A program made the translations under genes and the position numbers. The notes beneath the pieces were generated by a model. It saw only the letters and a list, made by a program, of their open reading frames with translations. It had not been told where the DNA came from and searched no databases. Source: Desulfofustis sp. (GTDB lineage: Bacteria > Desulfobacterota > Desulfobulbia > Desulfobulbales > Desulfocapsaceae). From it: a stretch of 64,000 nt of DNA. Position 1 is the stretch's first letter. Each line of letters opens with the position of its first letter. Positions 10,619-20,492 of the stretch are shown here, piece by piece. Where the stretch lies: contig JAJDNR010000026.1 of assembly GCA_022340565.1 (NCBI GenBank), positions 1-64,000 on the forward strand, read 5' to 3'.

Positions 10619-11251
10619 TCAGTCTAAATGCACATAACCGTTTTGGGGAATCGGCACGAAATCGCCCGCACCAGGTGTTTTCCACAGCAGCTTCAGCGCC
10701 GCCGTCCCTTTCCTCTGGAAATACTCGATGACCAGCGGGTAGTAGCCGGGCTCATCCAGGACTGCGTAACCGATATTCGACAGCCGGTCAGAATGCTGCT
10801 CGGCATCATCGACGATGATTTCCCCGCCCAGCAGAACTCTGACGCCGTCATTGGAGAGGGCCTGAAATTGATAGTCGCCTGTTTCAGCGATATGAAGATA
10901 CCCGGTCATGCGCATCGCCACTCCCCGACTGGCGCCGCTGTCGAATACCTCATCCGTGCCGAACTGATGGTCGAGTTCAAGAATCGGCCTGCCTTTGACC
11001 GATTGATAACCGGACTCGCCGGGATTGGGGATTGCGTCGAGATTTCGTTCGAAATAGTCAAGAAAGTAGACAACCGAGAGCCCGCTTTTCAGACGTTCAG
11101 TCGAAACCTCTTCCGGTATAAGTTTTTCGACGTGAATCGGCGCATATTCCACCGGTTTGTTAAAATCATTGGCAGCTGCCGCATGTCGTGCGCTTCCACT
11201 GCAGAACATCACCGCCACACAGCCCGCAATTGCATACCAGAACCTTTCCAT
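10619..11251 (-). CDS. secreted PA14-domain-like protein
   Basis: Signal peptide; FDSGASRGVAMRMTGYLHIAETGDYQFQALSNDGVRVLLGGEIIVDD...GYYPLVIEYFQRKGTAALKLLW is PA14-like. Confidence 0.75.
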   Translation of the reverse strand: MERFWYAIAGCVAVMFCSGSARHAAAANDFNKPVEYAPIHVEKLIPEEVSTERLKSGLSVVYFLDYFERNLDAIPNPGESGYQSVKGRPILELDHQFGTDEVFDSGASRGVAMRMTGYLHIAETGDYQFQALSNDGVRVLLGGEIIVDDAEQHSDRLSNIGYAVLDEPGYYPLVIEYFQRKGTAALKLLWKTPGAGDFVPIPQNGYVHLD

Positions 11252-11551
11252 GTCGCATCCTCGTATTTATAAACCTGAATACTGCTGCTGTCTCTAAGGT
11301 ATGCACTGGAGTTGAATCTGCAATATCCGTTGAAACTGATCCCGGTGGACTGTCCCGGTAAACCGGGGTTTACGCCTCATGGGCAAATGGCGATTCCCGG
11401 CATCGAGAGAATGTCTGCTTGAATCTGCTTGAATAGATGATCAAAGTGTATTTTCATACAGTTTGGCGACATCGCCAGATCGCCGCTCAGCAATTCTCTG
11501 AGCGGGCGTCACTCGAGGGATCCACCCCAACATCAGAAAAAGGAGCGATCA

Positions 11552-12574
11552 ATGAAATGTAAATCCATGCTTGTTTTGCTTGCTGCCAGCCTATTCACAC
11601 TCTCATCTCTGAACGTGCAGAGCAGCAGCGCCGCCGATGAACGGAGCTACCTGCTCGCCACGGCCACCACCGGGGGCACCTATTATCCGGTCGGTGTTGC
11701 AATTGCAACGCTGATCAAGGTCAAGCTGCAGGCGCAGCACAAGATCGGCATGTCGGCGATCAACTCGGCCGGTTCCGGGGAAAATGTCAAACTGCTCCGC
11801 GACAACGAGGCCCAGTTTGCGATTCTCCAGGGGCTGTTCGGCTACTATGCGTGGAACGGCAAGGGGCAGCTCGAGCAGGAAGGCCCGCAGAAGGACCTTC
11901 GTTCGTTGACCATGCTCTGGCAGAATGTCGAGCAGTTCGTGGTTCTCGCCGACAAGGCGAAAACCGGAACGATCGCCGATCTCACCGGCATGAAGGGCGA
12001 GCGCATGTCCTTTGGCGCGAAAAACTCAGGTACCCTGGGCTCCAACGAATTCTTGCTCAAAAACCTGGGGATCGATGCTGGCGCCACGTACGATCTCGTC
12101 TACGTCGGCTACGGCCCCTCGGCAGACGCCCTCCAGAACGGGCAGATCGCCGGCATGAGCATCCCGGCGGGGGCGCCGACCAGCGCCGTCACCCGGGCCT
12201 TTGCCGCACTCGGCGATAAGGTTAAAATGCTGGAATTCACCGATGAACAGGTGCAGAAAGCGGACGGCGGCTTGAATCTGTGGACGCGGTACGTGATCAA
12301 AGCGGGAACCTACCCCGGCCAGGAAAAAGACGTCCAGACCATCGCCCAACCGAACTTTCTCGCCGTCAGGGCCGATGTCGATGAAGACGCCGTCTACCTG
12401 ATCACCAAAACCATTTACGAGAATCTGCCGTTTCTCAACGCCATTCATCAGGCCACCAAGGTGATGGCCCTGGAGAAGGCTATCGCAGGACTGCCGATGC
12501 CACTGCATCCGGGGGCCCTCAAATATTACAAGGAGGTCGGACTCGATATCCCCGAGCGCCTGATGCCGCAGTAA
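11552..12574 (+). CDS. TAXI family TRAP transporter solute-binding subunit
   Basis: Signal peptide; LATATTGGTYYPVGVAIATLIK, INSAGSGENVKLLRDNEAQFAILQ. Confidence 0.93.
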   Translation: MKCKSMLVLLAASLFTLSSLNVQSSSAADERSYLLATATTGGTYYPVGVAIATLIKVKLQAQHKIGMSAINSAGSGENVKLLRDNEAQFAILQGLFGYYAWNGKGQLEQEGPQKDLRSLTMLWQNVEQFVVLADKAKTGTIADLTGMKGERMSFGAKNSGTLGSNEFLLKNLGIDAGATYDLVYVGYGPSADALQNGQIAGMSIPAGAPTSAVTRAFAALGDKVKMLEFTDEQVQKADGGLNLWTRYVIKAGTYPGQEKDVQTIAQPNFLAVRADVDEDAVYLITKTIYENLPFLNAIHQATKVMALEKAIAGLPMPLHPGALKYYKEVGLDIPERLMPQ

Positions 12575-12588
12575 TCGGCATAGGCAAC

Positions 12589-12616
12589 CCTCCGCAGGTC
12601 CACCGGCCTGCGGAGG
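12589..12616 (+). repeat. intercistronic stem-loop between TRAP binding protein and fused permease
   Basis: Perfect 10-bp inverted repeat CCTCCGCAGG-tccaccgg-CCTGCGGAGG; no U-tract follows. Confidence 0.75.
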
Positions 12617-12637
12617 AACACCTCCCCTTTCAACCAG

Positions 12638-14722
12638 GTGTCAACCACCTTGAACGATCAATCCCAACCGAACGCCGTTATCAGCATGACCGAGAAAACC
12701 CTTTTCGGTCTCGGCGTCCTGGTTTCACTGCTGCATATTTATTTTAATATTTTCGCCGTACTACCAACTCTCCTCCAAAACGCCCTGCATTATTCCGGAT
12801 TTGCCGTGCTCTGCGCGCTGGTGTACCCGTTCACCCGCACCGGCCAGAAACGGACCCGCATCGAATTGATTTTCAGCCTGGCCTTCGGTATCGTTGCGGC
12901 AATCTGTGCGATCTACATGATCGCGATGGAAGATGCGATTTACAACCGCGGGGTTTATCTCAGCAGGGCTGAATGGATCGCCGGAACCGTTGTGATCATA
13001 AGCGCCATCGAATTCACCCGGCGGACCACCGGCTGGATCATCCCGGTGCTGATCATCGTGGCACTCACCTATATCGGCTGGTGGGGCCATCTCATCGGCG
13101 GGGTCTTCAAGTTCAGCGGTCTGACTGCCGAAACGATCCTGTTCCGGTCGATCTACGGAGATGACGGCCTGTTCGGCACCATTGCCAGGATTTCGTCCAC
13201 GTTCGTCTTCATGTTCATCCTCTTCGGTGCCTTCCTGCTCAAGTCGGGCGCCGGTGAATTCGTGATCAATCTGGCCCGGGCAATGGCCGGTAAAATGGTC
13301 GGCGGCCCCGGGCTTGTGGCGGTCATCGCGTCAGGTCTGACCGGCACCATTTCAGGATCAGCGGTCGCCAATACCGCATCCACCGGGGTCATCACGATCC
13401 CGCTGATGAAGAGAGCCGGGTTCGACCCGAAATTTGCCGCCGGGGTCGAAGCCGCCGCCTCCACCGGCGGTCAGCTCATGCCCCCGATCATGGGGGCCGG
13501 CGCTTTCGTGATGGCCAGCTACACGCAGATTCCCTACACCACCATCGTCCTCTACTCGATTCTACCGGCGATCCTTTACTTCGCCACCGTCGGGTTCTTC
13601 GTGAGGGTCGAAGCCAAGCGCACGCACATTCCCGCCGTCGAGGACGAGGACCTCAAAGTACTCGAGGTCCTCAAAACCGGCGGCCTTCCGTTTCTGCTAC
13701 CGATCACCGTGCTCATCGGCCTGCTGATCTATGGATTCACCCCGACCTACGCCGCCGGCGTATCGATTATCGCGGTGATCGCTTCATCCTGGCTGACCCC
13801 CAACAGGATGGGGATCCGCCTGATTCTCGAGGCACTGGCACTGGGCGCCAGAAACATGGTGATGACGGCGATCCTGCTCTGCAGCGTCGGGCTGATCGTC
13901 AATGTGATCGCCACTGCCGGAATCGGCAACACCTTTTCCCTGATGATCACCAACTGGTCGGGCAGCAGCCTGCTCATCGCCATCGTGCTGGTCGGGCTGG
14001 CGTCGCTGGTGCTCGGCATGGGCCTGCCGGTCACCGCCGCGTATATTGTTCTTGGCACCCTTTCGGCACCGGCCCTGTACAATCTCATCGTCGACGCGCA
14101 GATTGTGCATGTTATCGCCTCCGGCGCTCTCAGCGAGGAGGCAAAAGCGGTCATGATGCTCGCCATTCCCGATAAGTTCGAACTGCTCAATCAGCCGATG
14201 AGTCTCGAGCAAGCCCGGCAGATTCTGACCGCTGTACCGGCCGATCTCGCCGGCACCGTCAGGGAAATGGCGATTTCTCCGGACACAGCGTTGTTTGCGC
14301 TGCTGTCGGCCCATATGATCATTTTCTGGCTCAGCCAGGATTCCAACGTGACCCCTCCGGTCTGCCTGGCCGCCTTTACCGGCGCAGCGATCGCCGGGAC
14401 GCCGCCGATGGCGACCGGTTTCAGATCCTGGAAGATCGCCAAGGGGCTCTACATCATACCGCTGCTCTTCGCTTACACCCCGATTCTCGGCGGCAGCTGG
14501 ACCGAAATCATCACCATATTCTTTTTTGCTCTCGGGGGGTTGTATGCATTTACCTGCGCCTTCCAGGGGCATATGGAAAACGGGATTTCCGTCATCGGCC
14601 GACTGCTGCTGGTGGTGCTGGCTTGTCTGCTGCTGGCCCCGTCAAATGCCCTTGTTCAGGGGGCGGCATTGGCGGCACTGATCGGCCTGCTCATTTTCAA
14701 CATCAGAAAAACATCCGTGTAG
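12638..14722 (+). CDS. TRAP transporter fused 4TM/12TM permease
   Basis: 694 aa polytopic protein; GTISGSAVANTASTGVITIPLMKRAGF, AAASTGGQLMPPIMGAGAFVMA; GTG start. Confidence 0.93.
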   Translation: MSTTLNDQSQPNAVISMTEKTLFGLGVLVSLLHIYFNIFAVLPTLLQNALHYSGFAVLCALVYPFTRTGQKRTRIELIFSLAFGIVAAICAIYMIAMEDAIYNRGVYLSRAEWIAGTVVIISAIEFTRRTTGWIIPVLIIVALTYIGWWGHLIGGVFKFSGLTAETILFRSIYGDDGLFGTIARISSTFVFMFILFGAFLLKSGAGEFVINLARAMAGKMVGGPGLVAVIASGLTGTISGSAVANTASTGVITIPLMKRAGFDPKFAAGVEAAASTGGQLMPPIMGAGAFVMASYTQIPYTTIVLYSILPAILYFATVGFFVRVEAKRTHIPAVEDEDLKVLEVLKTGGLPFLLPITVLIGLLIYGFTPTYAAGVSIIAVIASSWLTPNRMGIRLILEALALGARNMVMTAILLCSVGLIVNVIATAGIGNTFSLMITNWSGSSLLIAIVLVGLASLVLGMGLPVTAAYIVLGTLSAPALYNLIVDAQIVHVIASGALSEEAKAVMMLAIPDKFELLNQPMSLEQARQILTAVPADLAGTVREMAISPDTALFALLSAHMIIFWLSQDSNVTPPVCLAAFTGAAIAGTPPMATGFRSWKIAKGLYIIPLLFAYTPILGGSWTEIITIFFFALGGLYAFTCAFQGHMENGISVIGRLLLVVLACLLLAPSNALVQGAALAALIGLLIFNIRKTSV

Positions 14723-14727
14723 AACTC

Positions 14728-15336
14728 ATGTACATCCCCGCATTCATTACCGAAGCAGAAGATTATCGAAGGTGCGCCCGTTTTCATGGCCACACCTGCA
14801 TGGGCCTCACCATCGGCTACCTGGCTGCCAAACTCGCACTCGAGCGGCTCGGTGTATCCAGGGCTGACGATGAAGAACTCGTGGTCATTGTCGAAAACGA
14901 TGCATGCTGCTGCGATGCAATTCAGGTGCTTACCGGCTGCACCTTCGGCAAGGGAAACTTCGTGTTCAGGGATATCGGCAAGATGGCCTTTACCTTCGCG
15001 CACCGTGACAGCGGAAAATCCCTTCGGCTGGTCTTCAACAACGCCATTCTGGCCGTGCCGGAAGCGGAGCGCCGACTGGCAGATCTGATCCGTGACGGGA
15101 AGGCATCGGCGGAAGATATGCGCACCTACGAGTCAGTATCGGAAAAACGGATCGACGATCTGTTTGCGGCCGGCCCGGAGGTCTTTTTCAGCGTCGAGGA
15201 AGTATCCGGCCCGCTGCCGCCGAAAGCGTCCATCGCCCCGTCGATGAGCTGTTCTCAGTGCGGTGAGTTGGTGATGCAGACGAAGCTGGTGCAAGACGGC
15301 GAACGGATGCTGTGTCTTGACTGCACCGCTCAATGA
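14728..15336 (+). CDS. FmdE family protein with C-terminal zinc-finger-like motif
   Basis: FHGHTCMGLTIGYLAAKLAL, ENDACCCDAIQVLTGCTFGKGNF; C-terminal CSQCGELV...CLDC. ATG 6 nt after permease stop. Confidence 0.88.
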   Translation: MYIPAFITEAEDYRRCARFHGHTCMGLTIGYLAAKLALERLGVSRADDEELVVIVENDACCCDAIQVLTGCTFGKGNFVFRDIGKMAFTFAHRDSGKSLRLVFNNAILAVPEAERRLADLIRDGKASAEDMRTYESVSEKRIDDLFAAGPEVFFSVEEVSGPLPPKASIAPSMSCSQCGELVMQTKLVQDGERMLCLDCTAQ

Positions 15337-15344
15337 CAGCCTCG

Positions 15345-16415
15345 CTAGATTCCGCGGACCCGCCCTTCCAGAATCTCCCGCATCAGCTCCAGCACCCGCT
15401 GCCTGAGCATCGGCGTTTCCATCATCAGTTCGTGACGACCATGCTTGAAAGCCTGATATAAACCGTGAACCTCGGCAGCCATCTGCTCGATACTGTCGAT
15501 ACCCACCACTCGATCCTCGCTTCCGACAAGAAAATAGACCGGGCAATCGATCCGACCGATCACCCGCCGGCACCTGCGCATAGCGGAAAAGGCCTCACAG
15601 AGCCAACCGTAGGTAGGACCGCCGATCGGAGCAAAGGGCAGTGATCCGGTCATGAAGACATTGAAAGCGAAACGGTCCGGATCAGCGGTCAGCTCATTAT
15701 CTTCAAACGGTGGGTCGCGGTCGTAGGGACCGGTGGTCACCACATAGCGGTCGGCCATGCCGTTCCTGCAGCAGAACCGGGCGATTGACTCGACCATGAA
15801 CAGCGGGATCGAAACCCCGGTCTGGATCGCGAACATCGGCGCTGACAGGATCATCGACGCAACCGCTGCGGGATGGTCTGCGCAATAGAGCCAGGCGATG
15901 GTTCCTCCCATCGAGTGACACAGCAGGTGAATCGGGATCGAGCCGAAGAGGCTGCGGCAGGCCTGAACCACCTTTTCAAGGTCATCCACGTAACGATAGA
16001 AACGGTCGATATGTCCTTTTTCGGGATCACTCAACAGCCGGTCGGAATCGCCTTGCCCGCAGTGATCGTAGAGAGCGTATGAAATACCGTCTAGCTGCAG
16101 GTCCCGCAGCACCTCGATATATTTCTCTATGAATTCGGTCCGACCGTTTACGATAATTACCAGCGCTCGCGATTTGTTCTGCCTCCGGCAGGAAAACCTG
16201 ATGGTGCGGCCATCGGCTGTCGCCAGTCTTGTTTCCGTGAACTGCTGTCTATACCACCACAGATTTGCCGTCAGCCGATCCTGGTAATTCACCGCATGTT
16301 CCTCTGACACGAGGTTGCCGAGTTTCCGGGGAAAACGGAAATCTCCAGCCCAACCCGGAGAGCCGGTTCCGAGGCCTTTATCTACCATCAAAGTGGTTGC
16401 CTCGGCAACCGTCAA
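15345..16415 (-). CDS. alpha/beta hydrolase (lysophospholipase/monoacylglycerol lipase-like)
   Basis: NGRTEFIEKYIEVLRDLQLDGISYALYDHCGQGDSDR, LCHSMGGTIAWLY. Confidence 0.88.
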   Translation of the reverse strand: MTVAEATTLMVDKGLGTGSPGWAGDFRFPRKLGNLVSEEHAVNYQDRLTANLWWYRQQFTETRLATADGRTIRFSCRRQNKSRALVIIVNGRTEFIEKYIEVLRDLQLDGISYALYDHCGQGDSDRLLSDPEKGHIDRFYRYVDDLEKVVQACRSLFGSIPIHLLCHSMGGTIAWLYCADHPAAVASMILSAPMFAIQTGVSIPLFMVESIARFCCRNGMADRYVVTTGPYDRDPPFEDNELTADPDRFAFNVFMTGSLPFAPIGGPTYGWLCEAFSAMRRCRRVIGRIDCPVYFLVGSEDRVVGIDSIEQMAAEVHGLYQAFKHGRHELMMETPMLRQRVLELMREILEGRVRGI

Positions 16416-16544
16416 TTGCTAGAATACCTGTTACCAGCAGGCGCATCGAAACCTTCAGGCGAGACGACCGGCAAACCGTTTCCGGGCTGTGTGCCATGCC
16501 GGTAGATCCGGTTTGCAAACCGCAGTTCCACATTTATTACGTGG

Positions 16545-18407
16545 GTGAGTCCCATGGTGAAAAACCGTTCCCAGAATACCCCATCGAATTCGACTGGAAG
16601 AGAACGACTGATCAGGGCCGCAGGCATCGATGAACTGGCCCAGAAACTGCTGCAGGTCGAGACCGAGCTGAACTCCAACATCCCTACAACCCTGTGGATC
16701 AGCGATCTTCACGGCGAAGGGGATCGTTTCAAGTCGATCCTTCGGGGACGCTTCGGGGTGCTCTACCAGACCTGCCGCGAAGCCCTGCCCAACACCTTTA
16801 CCCCGGACAAAGTGCAGCATCTTGTACGCATCATCAGACAGCATCAGTACCTGCAGGACGACACGATCAAGATGGACATGCAGGACGTTATTCTCTGCCT
16901 GGTGCAGGTGCTGCGCTATAAACTGAACAATGCACGCTACCGGGCAGAGGACGTGCTGCTGCCGGAATTCCAGGACTCGATCAGCAGGTTGCTGTCCGGC
17001 CTGCCGGTACCCGATCCGATTTTCGAGGAAGAGATCATCTCCGCGAGGCTGATCACCCATCTGTGCCATGCGATCCGTAACGTGCTGCTCGACCGCATCC
17101 AGGTCCTCGGCGACATTTTCGACCGCGGACCTCAGCCCGACAAAATCATCAGGATTCTCTCTTCACGGCCGTACCGACGCATCGTCGACTATGTATTCGG
17201 CAACCACGACATCCTCTGGATGGGCGCCGTTTCCGGCAACCGGTCGCTGGTTGCGGAAGCGATGCGCATCACCTTCCGGTACGATCATTTCGACTTCATG
17301 GCACGTCTCGATTTCGACATCTCCAAGCTGGAGTCGTTCGCCGCTTCGACCTACCCGCCGGACACGGTGACCGGTAATTTCAAGGCCAAGACCGATATGG
17401 GTCGGTCGATGGAGAAGGCCCTGGCCATCATTCAATTCAAACTCGAGGAACAGACCATACTGGATTTCCCCGATTACGATATGCAATCGAGGATGTGGCT
17501 GGACAAGCTCAGCAGGATGCTGCAAAACGACGATGTCGACGGCCTCAACGACACCTCTTTCCCAACCCTCGACCACAGCAATCCCAGGTCACTCTCCGCC
17601 GATGAGGCGCTGGTAATCGAGGACCTGACCCACCAGTTCATCACCAACCGAAAACTCAAGCGGCTGCTGTTTTATATGTTCGGGGTTGGCAACACCTACT
17701 CGATCTACAACGACATCCTCAATATTCACGCACTCGTTCCGTCCACCAGCGATGGTGAATTCGACGAGTTCCTAGGTCTGTCCGGGAAAAATCTGCTCGA
17801 TTACATCCAGAACACCATCGAGCGTGTCGGCCAGCACTACATCGAGGGAAAACCCCAGACGGCAAAAGACCAGGCGCTGTTCTTCTACCTCTGGTGCGGG
17901 CCTAAATCGCCTTTTTTCGGCAAACATGCGATGAAGACCTTCGAGCGCTACTTTCTCATCGACAAGCAGACTCATGTCGAGCGCACCCTGTACTGGCAGC
18001 AGAACCTCGAAACCCCGGAATTCAAGGAAAAGCTGCTGAAGGAGTTCGGTGTCAAGCGGGTGGTCTATGGTCATACCCCGATCAACTACCTGAAAGGCAA
18101 GCATATGGCCAGCGACGACGGGGTCGCGATCAACGTGGATGGCGGTTTCGCTGCCGCGTATTACAACCGCGGTCACTCTCTGGTGCAGACCCCCCATCAG
18201 CTGTATGGCATTATCCTGCCGACCCCGGACGAAATCAAAGAGGCCGAACGGAGGTTCGACTCCGCCCCGCTCGATATCGAACTGATCGACGAATTTCTGC
18301 ACCCCAAGAAGGTCAGAGACAGCCTTGAGGGCGAAAAACTGAGAATCGAGCGCGACCGGCTGATGGAACAGATCACTGCGCTGCAATCCGAACTTATCGA
18401 TTCGTGA
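16545..18407 (+). CDS. fbp: fructose-1,6-bisphosphatase class III
   Basis: Metallophosphatase motifs [51 protein letters not shown]; about 620 aa. Confidence 0.92.
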   Translation: MSPMVKNRSQNTPSNSTGRERLIRAAGIDELAQKLLQVETELNSNIPTTLWISDLHGEGDRFKSILRGRFGVLYQTCREALPNTFTPDKVQHLVRIIRQHQYLQDDTIKMDMQDVILCLVQVLRYKLNNARYRAEDVLLPEFQDSISRLLSGLPVPDPIFEEEIISARLITHLCHAIRNVLLDRIQVLGDIFDRGPQPDKIIRILSSRPYRRIVDYVFGNHDILWMGAVSGNRSLVAEAMRITFRYDHFDFMARLDFDISKLESFAASTYPPDTVTGNFKAKTDMGRSMEKALAIIQFKLEEQTILDFPDYDMQSRMWLDKLSRMLQNDDVDGLNDTSFPTLDHSNPRSLSADEALVIEDLTHQFITNRKLKRLLFYMFGVGNTYSIYNDILNIHALVPSTSDGEFDEFLGLSGKNLLDYIQNTIERVGQHYIEGKPQTAKDQALFFYLWCGPKSPFFGKHAMKTFERYFLIDKQTHVERTLYWQQNLETPEFKEKLLKEFGVKRVVYGHTPINYLKGKHMASDDGVAINVDGGFAAAYYNRGHSLVQTPHQLYGIILPTPDEIKEAERRFDSAPLDIELIDEFLHPKKVRDSLEGEKLRIERDRLMEQITALQSELIDS

Positions 18408-18440
18408 AGTCCGAGAAAACACCAGACCCGCAGGTACAGT

Positions 18441-19388
18441 ATGGATACCAACTACGGAATGGAAATCGTCAGGGCGACCGAAATTTCCGCACTGACCGCC
18501 GCCAGAGAACAGGGACTCGGCGACTACATCAATATCCTCAATCATGCCCGGGATGCCATCAGCAAGACCTTGAACCGTTTGCATATAGACGGCTATCTGA
18601 TCAACGATCGTTTCAAGGGCCGAGAGGACATCGTCTGCCTCCCGGAAAAACTCGGCAGAGGCGGTCCCACCATGGACCTGATGGCAGTCGCGCTGGAGGC
18701 CCACCACTCTGCGGCCAACGGCGGCAACAATGCCACCTCCTATGCGGTGATCGCTCCTAAAGGTGTTATCCAGACCGTCCCCAACCTGGGTATGTACAAG
18801 ATCGTCGTCGGTCCGGCAGTCGGCAATGTCGTCGATATCAACCAGCCGCCCAGCACCAATGTCAAACGGGTGGCGCGGGCATTGGGAAAATATACCGAAA
18901 ACGTCACCGTCTGTATCCTCAACCAGGCAAGGCACAAACAGTTGATCAAGGAGGTCCGGCAAAGCGGTGCGCGCATCAAGCTGATCGAGGAAGGTGAAAT
19001 CAGCGGGTGCCTGTCGGCAATAACCGGGGAAAAGGCAGATATCTACCTGGGGTACGGTTACGCACCCGAATCGACCCTGGTGGCCGCGGCGATCAACTGT
19101 CTCGGGGGTTATTTTGAGGGCAAGATCGTGTACGAGAACGACCGCGACAAGCGCCAGGCCAAAGCCCACAAAATCAACAATTTCGAGAAAATTTTCCGGG
19201 CCCACGACCTGGTCCGCTCCAAAGAAGTAGCCGTTGCCGCAACCGGCATCACCGATGGTGAGTTTCTTGAGGGTGTCAGATTCACGTCAAACGGTGCGGT
19301 AACCAGCTCCTTTGTCGCCCGAGGTGAAACGAAGACCTATCGAAAGCTCGAAACCAGACATTTTTTCGATTTCAAACCGGTATTTTAA
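18441..19388 (+). CDS. GlpX-like (class II fructose-bisphosphatase family) protein with apparently degenerate active site
   Basis: Full-length GlpX-type architecture (EKLGRGGP, MYKIVVGPAVGNVVDINQPPSTNVKRVARALGK, GYGYAPESTLVAAAINCLGG) but lacks the DPIEGT and GEGEIDEAP motifs. Confidence 0.75.
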   Translation: MDTNYGMEIVRATEISALTAAREQGLGDYINILNHARDAISKTLNRLHIDGYLINDRFKGREDIVCLPEKLGRGGPTMDLMAVALEAHHSAANGGNNATSYAVIAPKGVIQTVPNLGMYKIVVGPAVGNVVDINQPPSTNVKRVARALGKYTENVTVCILNQARHKQLIKEVRQSGARIKLIEEGEISGCLSAITGEKADIYLGYGYAPESTLVAAAINCLGGYFEGKIVYENDRDKRQAKAHKINNFEKIFRAHDLVRSKEVAVAATGITDGEFLEGVRFTSNGAVTSSFVARGETKTYRKLETRHFFDFKPVF

Positions 19389-19661
19389 ACATCGGTCTTC
19401 AGACTCATGAGGTGCTCGCCACCACAGCGGCCTGGCAACGAGCTACTCTGAGAGAGCCCAACGCCCATCACCGCTGCGGTGCTCAGTCCTGTCAAAGCAA
19501 CGGTCACCTGCCACACCAGCTTGGCAGACCCAGGATCGACAGTATCGAAATTGGTAAGCCGTTGCGAACGCGATTTGCTATTGCGCGTTCTCGTATTATT
19601 GTCCCTCAAACAGATCTTTACTGGTATTATCTCCGCACAACGCAAACAGCTGGACATCTCC

Positions 19662-20492
19662 ATGCACCGTTTTTTTTCATTCGCGATCACCTGTGTTGTC
19701 GTATATCTGAGCGTTTTTCCGGGACAATCCGTGGCCGGACCGGTGATCGAGCGTATCCGCACCAACCAGGAACTGGTTCTGGGCACCCCGGGGGACTTCC
19801 CGCCTTTCAGCGTTATATCAGAGTTGGGCGACCTGATTGGCTTCGACGTTTCCCTCGCCCGGGAACTGGCGAAATCAATGGGTGTCAACCTCCGTATCGA
19901 GCGGCTTCCATTTTCAGAGCTGATTTCCACGCTCAAGAGCGGACAGGTCGACATGATCATGTCCGGTCTCAGCGTTACGCCGAAACGTAACATGGATATC
20001 GCGTTTGTCGGGCCGTATGGTAATTCCGGGCAGGCCTTCATCGGCCAGAAGGAGATCATAGAATCACTCGGCGAACCGAAGGATCTGAACCGGGCAGATC
20101 TGAAAATCGGCGCGCTTCAGGATACCACCGCTGAATTGACCCTCAAGGCGCTGATGCCGCAGGCTGAGCCCGTTCTGACGAAAAGCCTCGATGAGTTACT
20201 GATCAAACTGCTCAGAGGCGAGATCGACGGACTCATTTCCGACTATCCTTACTGCAAGGTGGCAGAATATCGGTACAAAAGCCAGGGGCTGCTGGTCTAT
20301 GACAAGATCTTGAGTTTCGAACAGCTCGGCATCGGGGTCCTCCCGGACGATCCGCTTTTTGTAAACCTGCTGACCAACTACCTGAACCTGCTCGTCGGTT
20401 CAGGAGCACTCAAGGCCATGCAGGAATACTGGTTCAAAAGCAGCGACTGGATCGTGGCCTTGCCCGATCTCACCATTTTCAAGGATTTTTGA
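19662..20492 (+). CDS. periplasmic solute-binding protein, family 3 (amino-acid ABC type), orphan
   Basis: Signal peptide MHRFFSFAITCVVVYLSVF; LVLGTPGDFPPFS, GFDVSLARELAKSMG, DMIMSGLSVTPKRNMDIAF; no ABC permease/ATPase nearby. Confidence 0.88.
   Translation: MHRFFSFAITCVVVYLSVFPGQSVAGPVIERIRTNQELVLGTPGDFPPFSVISELGDLIGFDVSLARELAKSMGVNLRIERLPFSELISTLKSGQVDMIMSGLSVTPKRNMDIAFVGPYGNSGQAFIGQKEIIESLGEPKDLNRADLKIGALQDTTAELTLKALMPQAEPVLTKSLDELLIKLLRGEIDGLISDYPYCKVAEYRYKSQGLLVYDKILSFEQLGIGVLPDDPLFVNLLTNYLNLLVGSGALKAMQEYWFKSSDWIVALPDLTIFKDF

Noticed and set aside
16395-16410. Palindrome GGTTGCCTCGGCAACC
   Set aside because: Falls within the predicted 5' end of the hydrolase ORF and has a 2-nt centre; may be coding coincidence, no independent support.
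17772-19205. 477-aa ORF on - strand
   Set aside because: Antisense to fbp(III) and the glpX-like gene; no recognisable domain and composition typical of a shadow ORF.
19385-19750. Possible small membrane protein on - strand (...AKLVWQVTVALTGLSTAAVMGVGLSQSS...LKTDV) downstream of the glpX-like gene
   Set aside because: The C-terminal stretch looks plausible, but the start is unclear and the ORF runs antisense into the solute-binding protein gene; needs homologue support.
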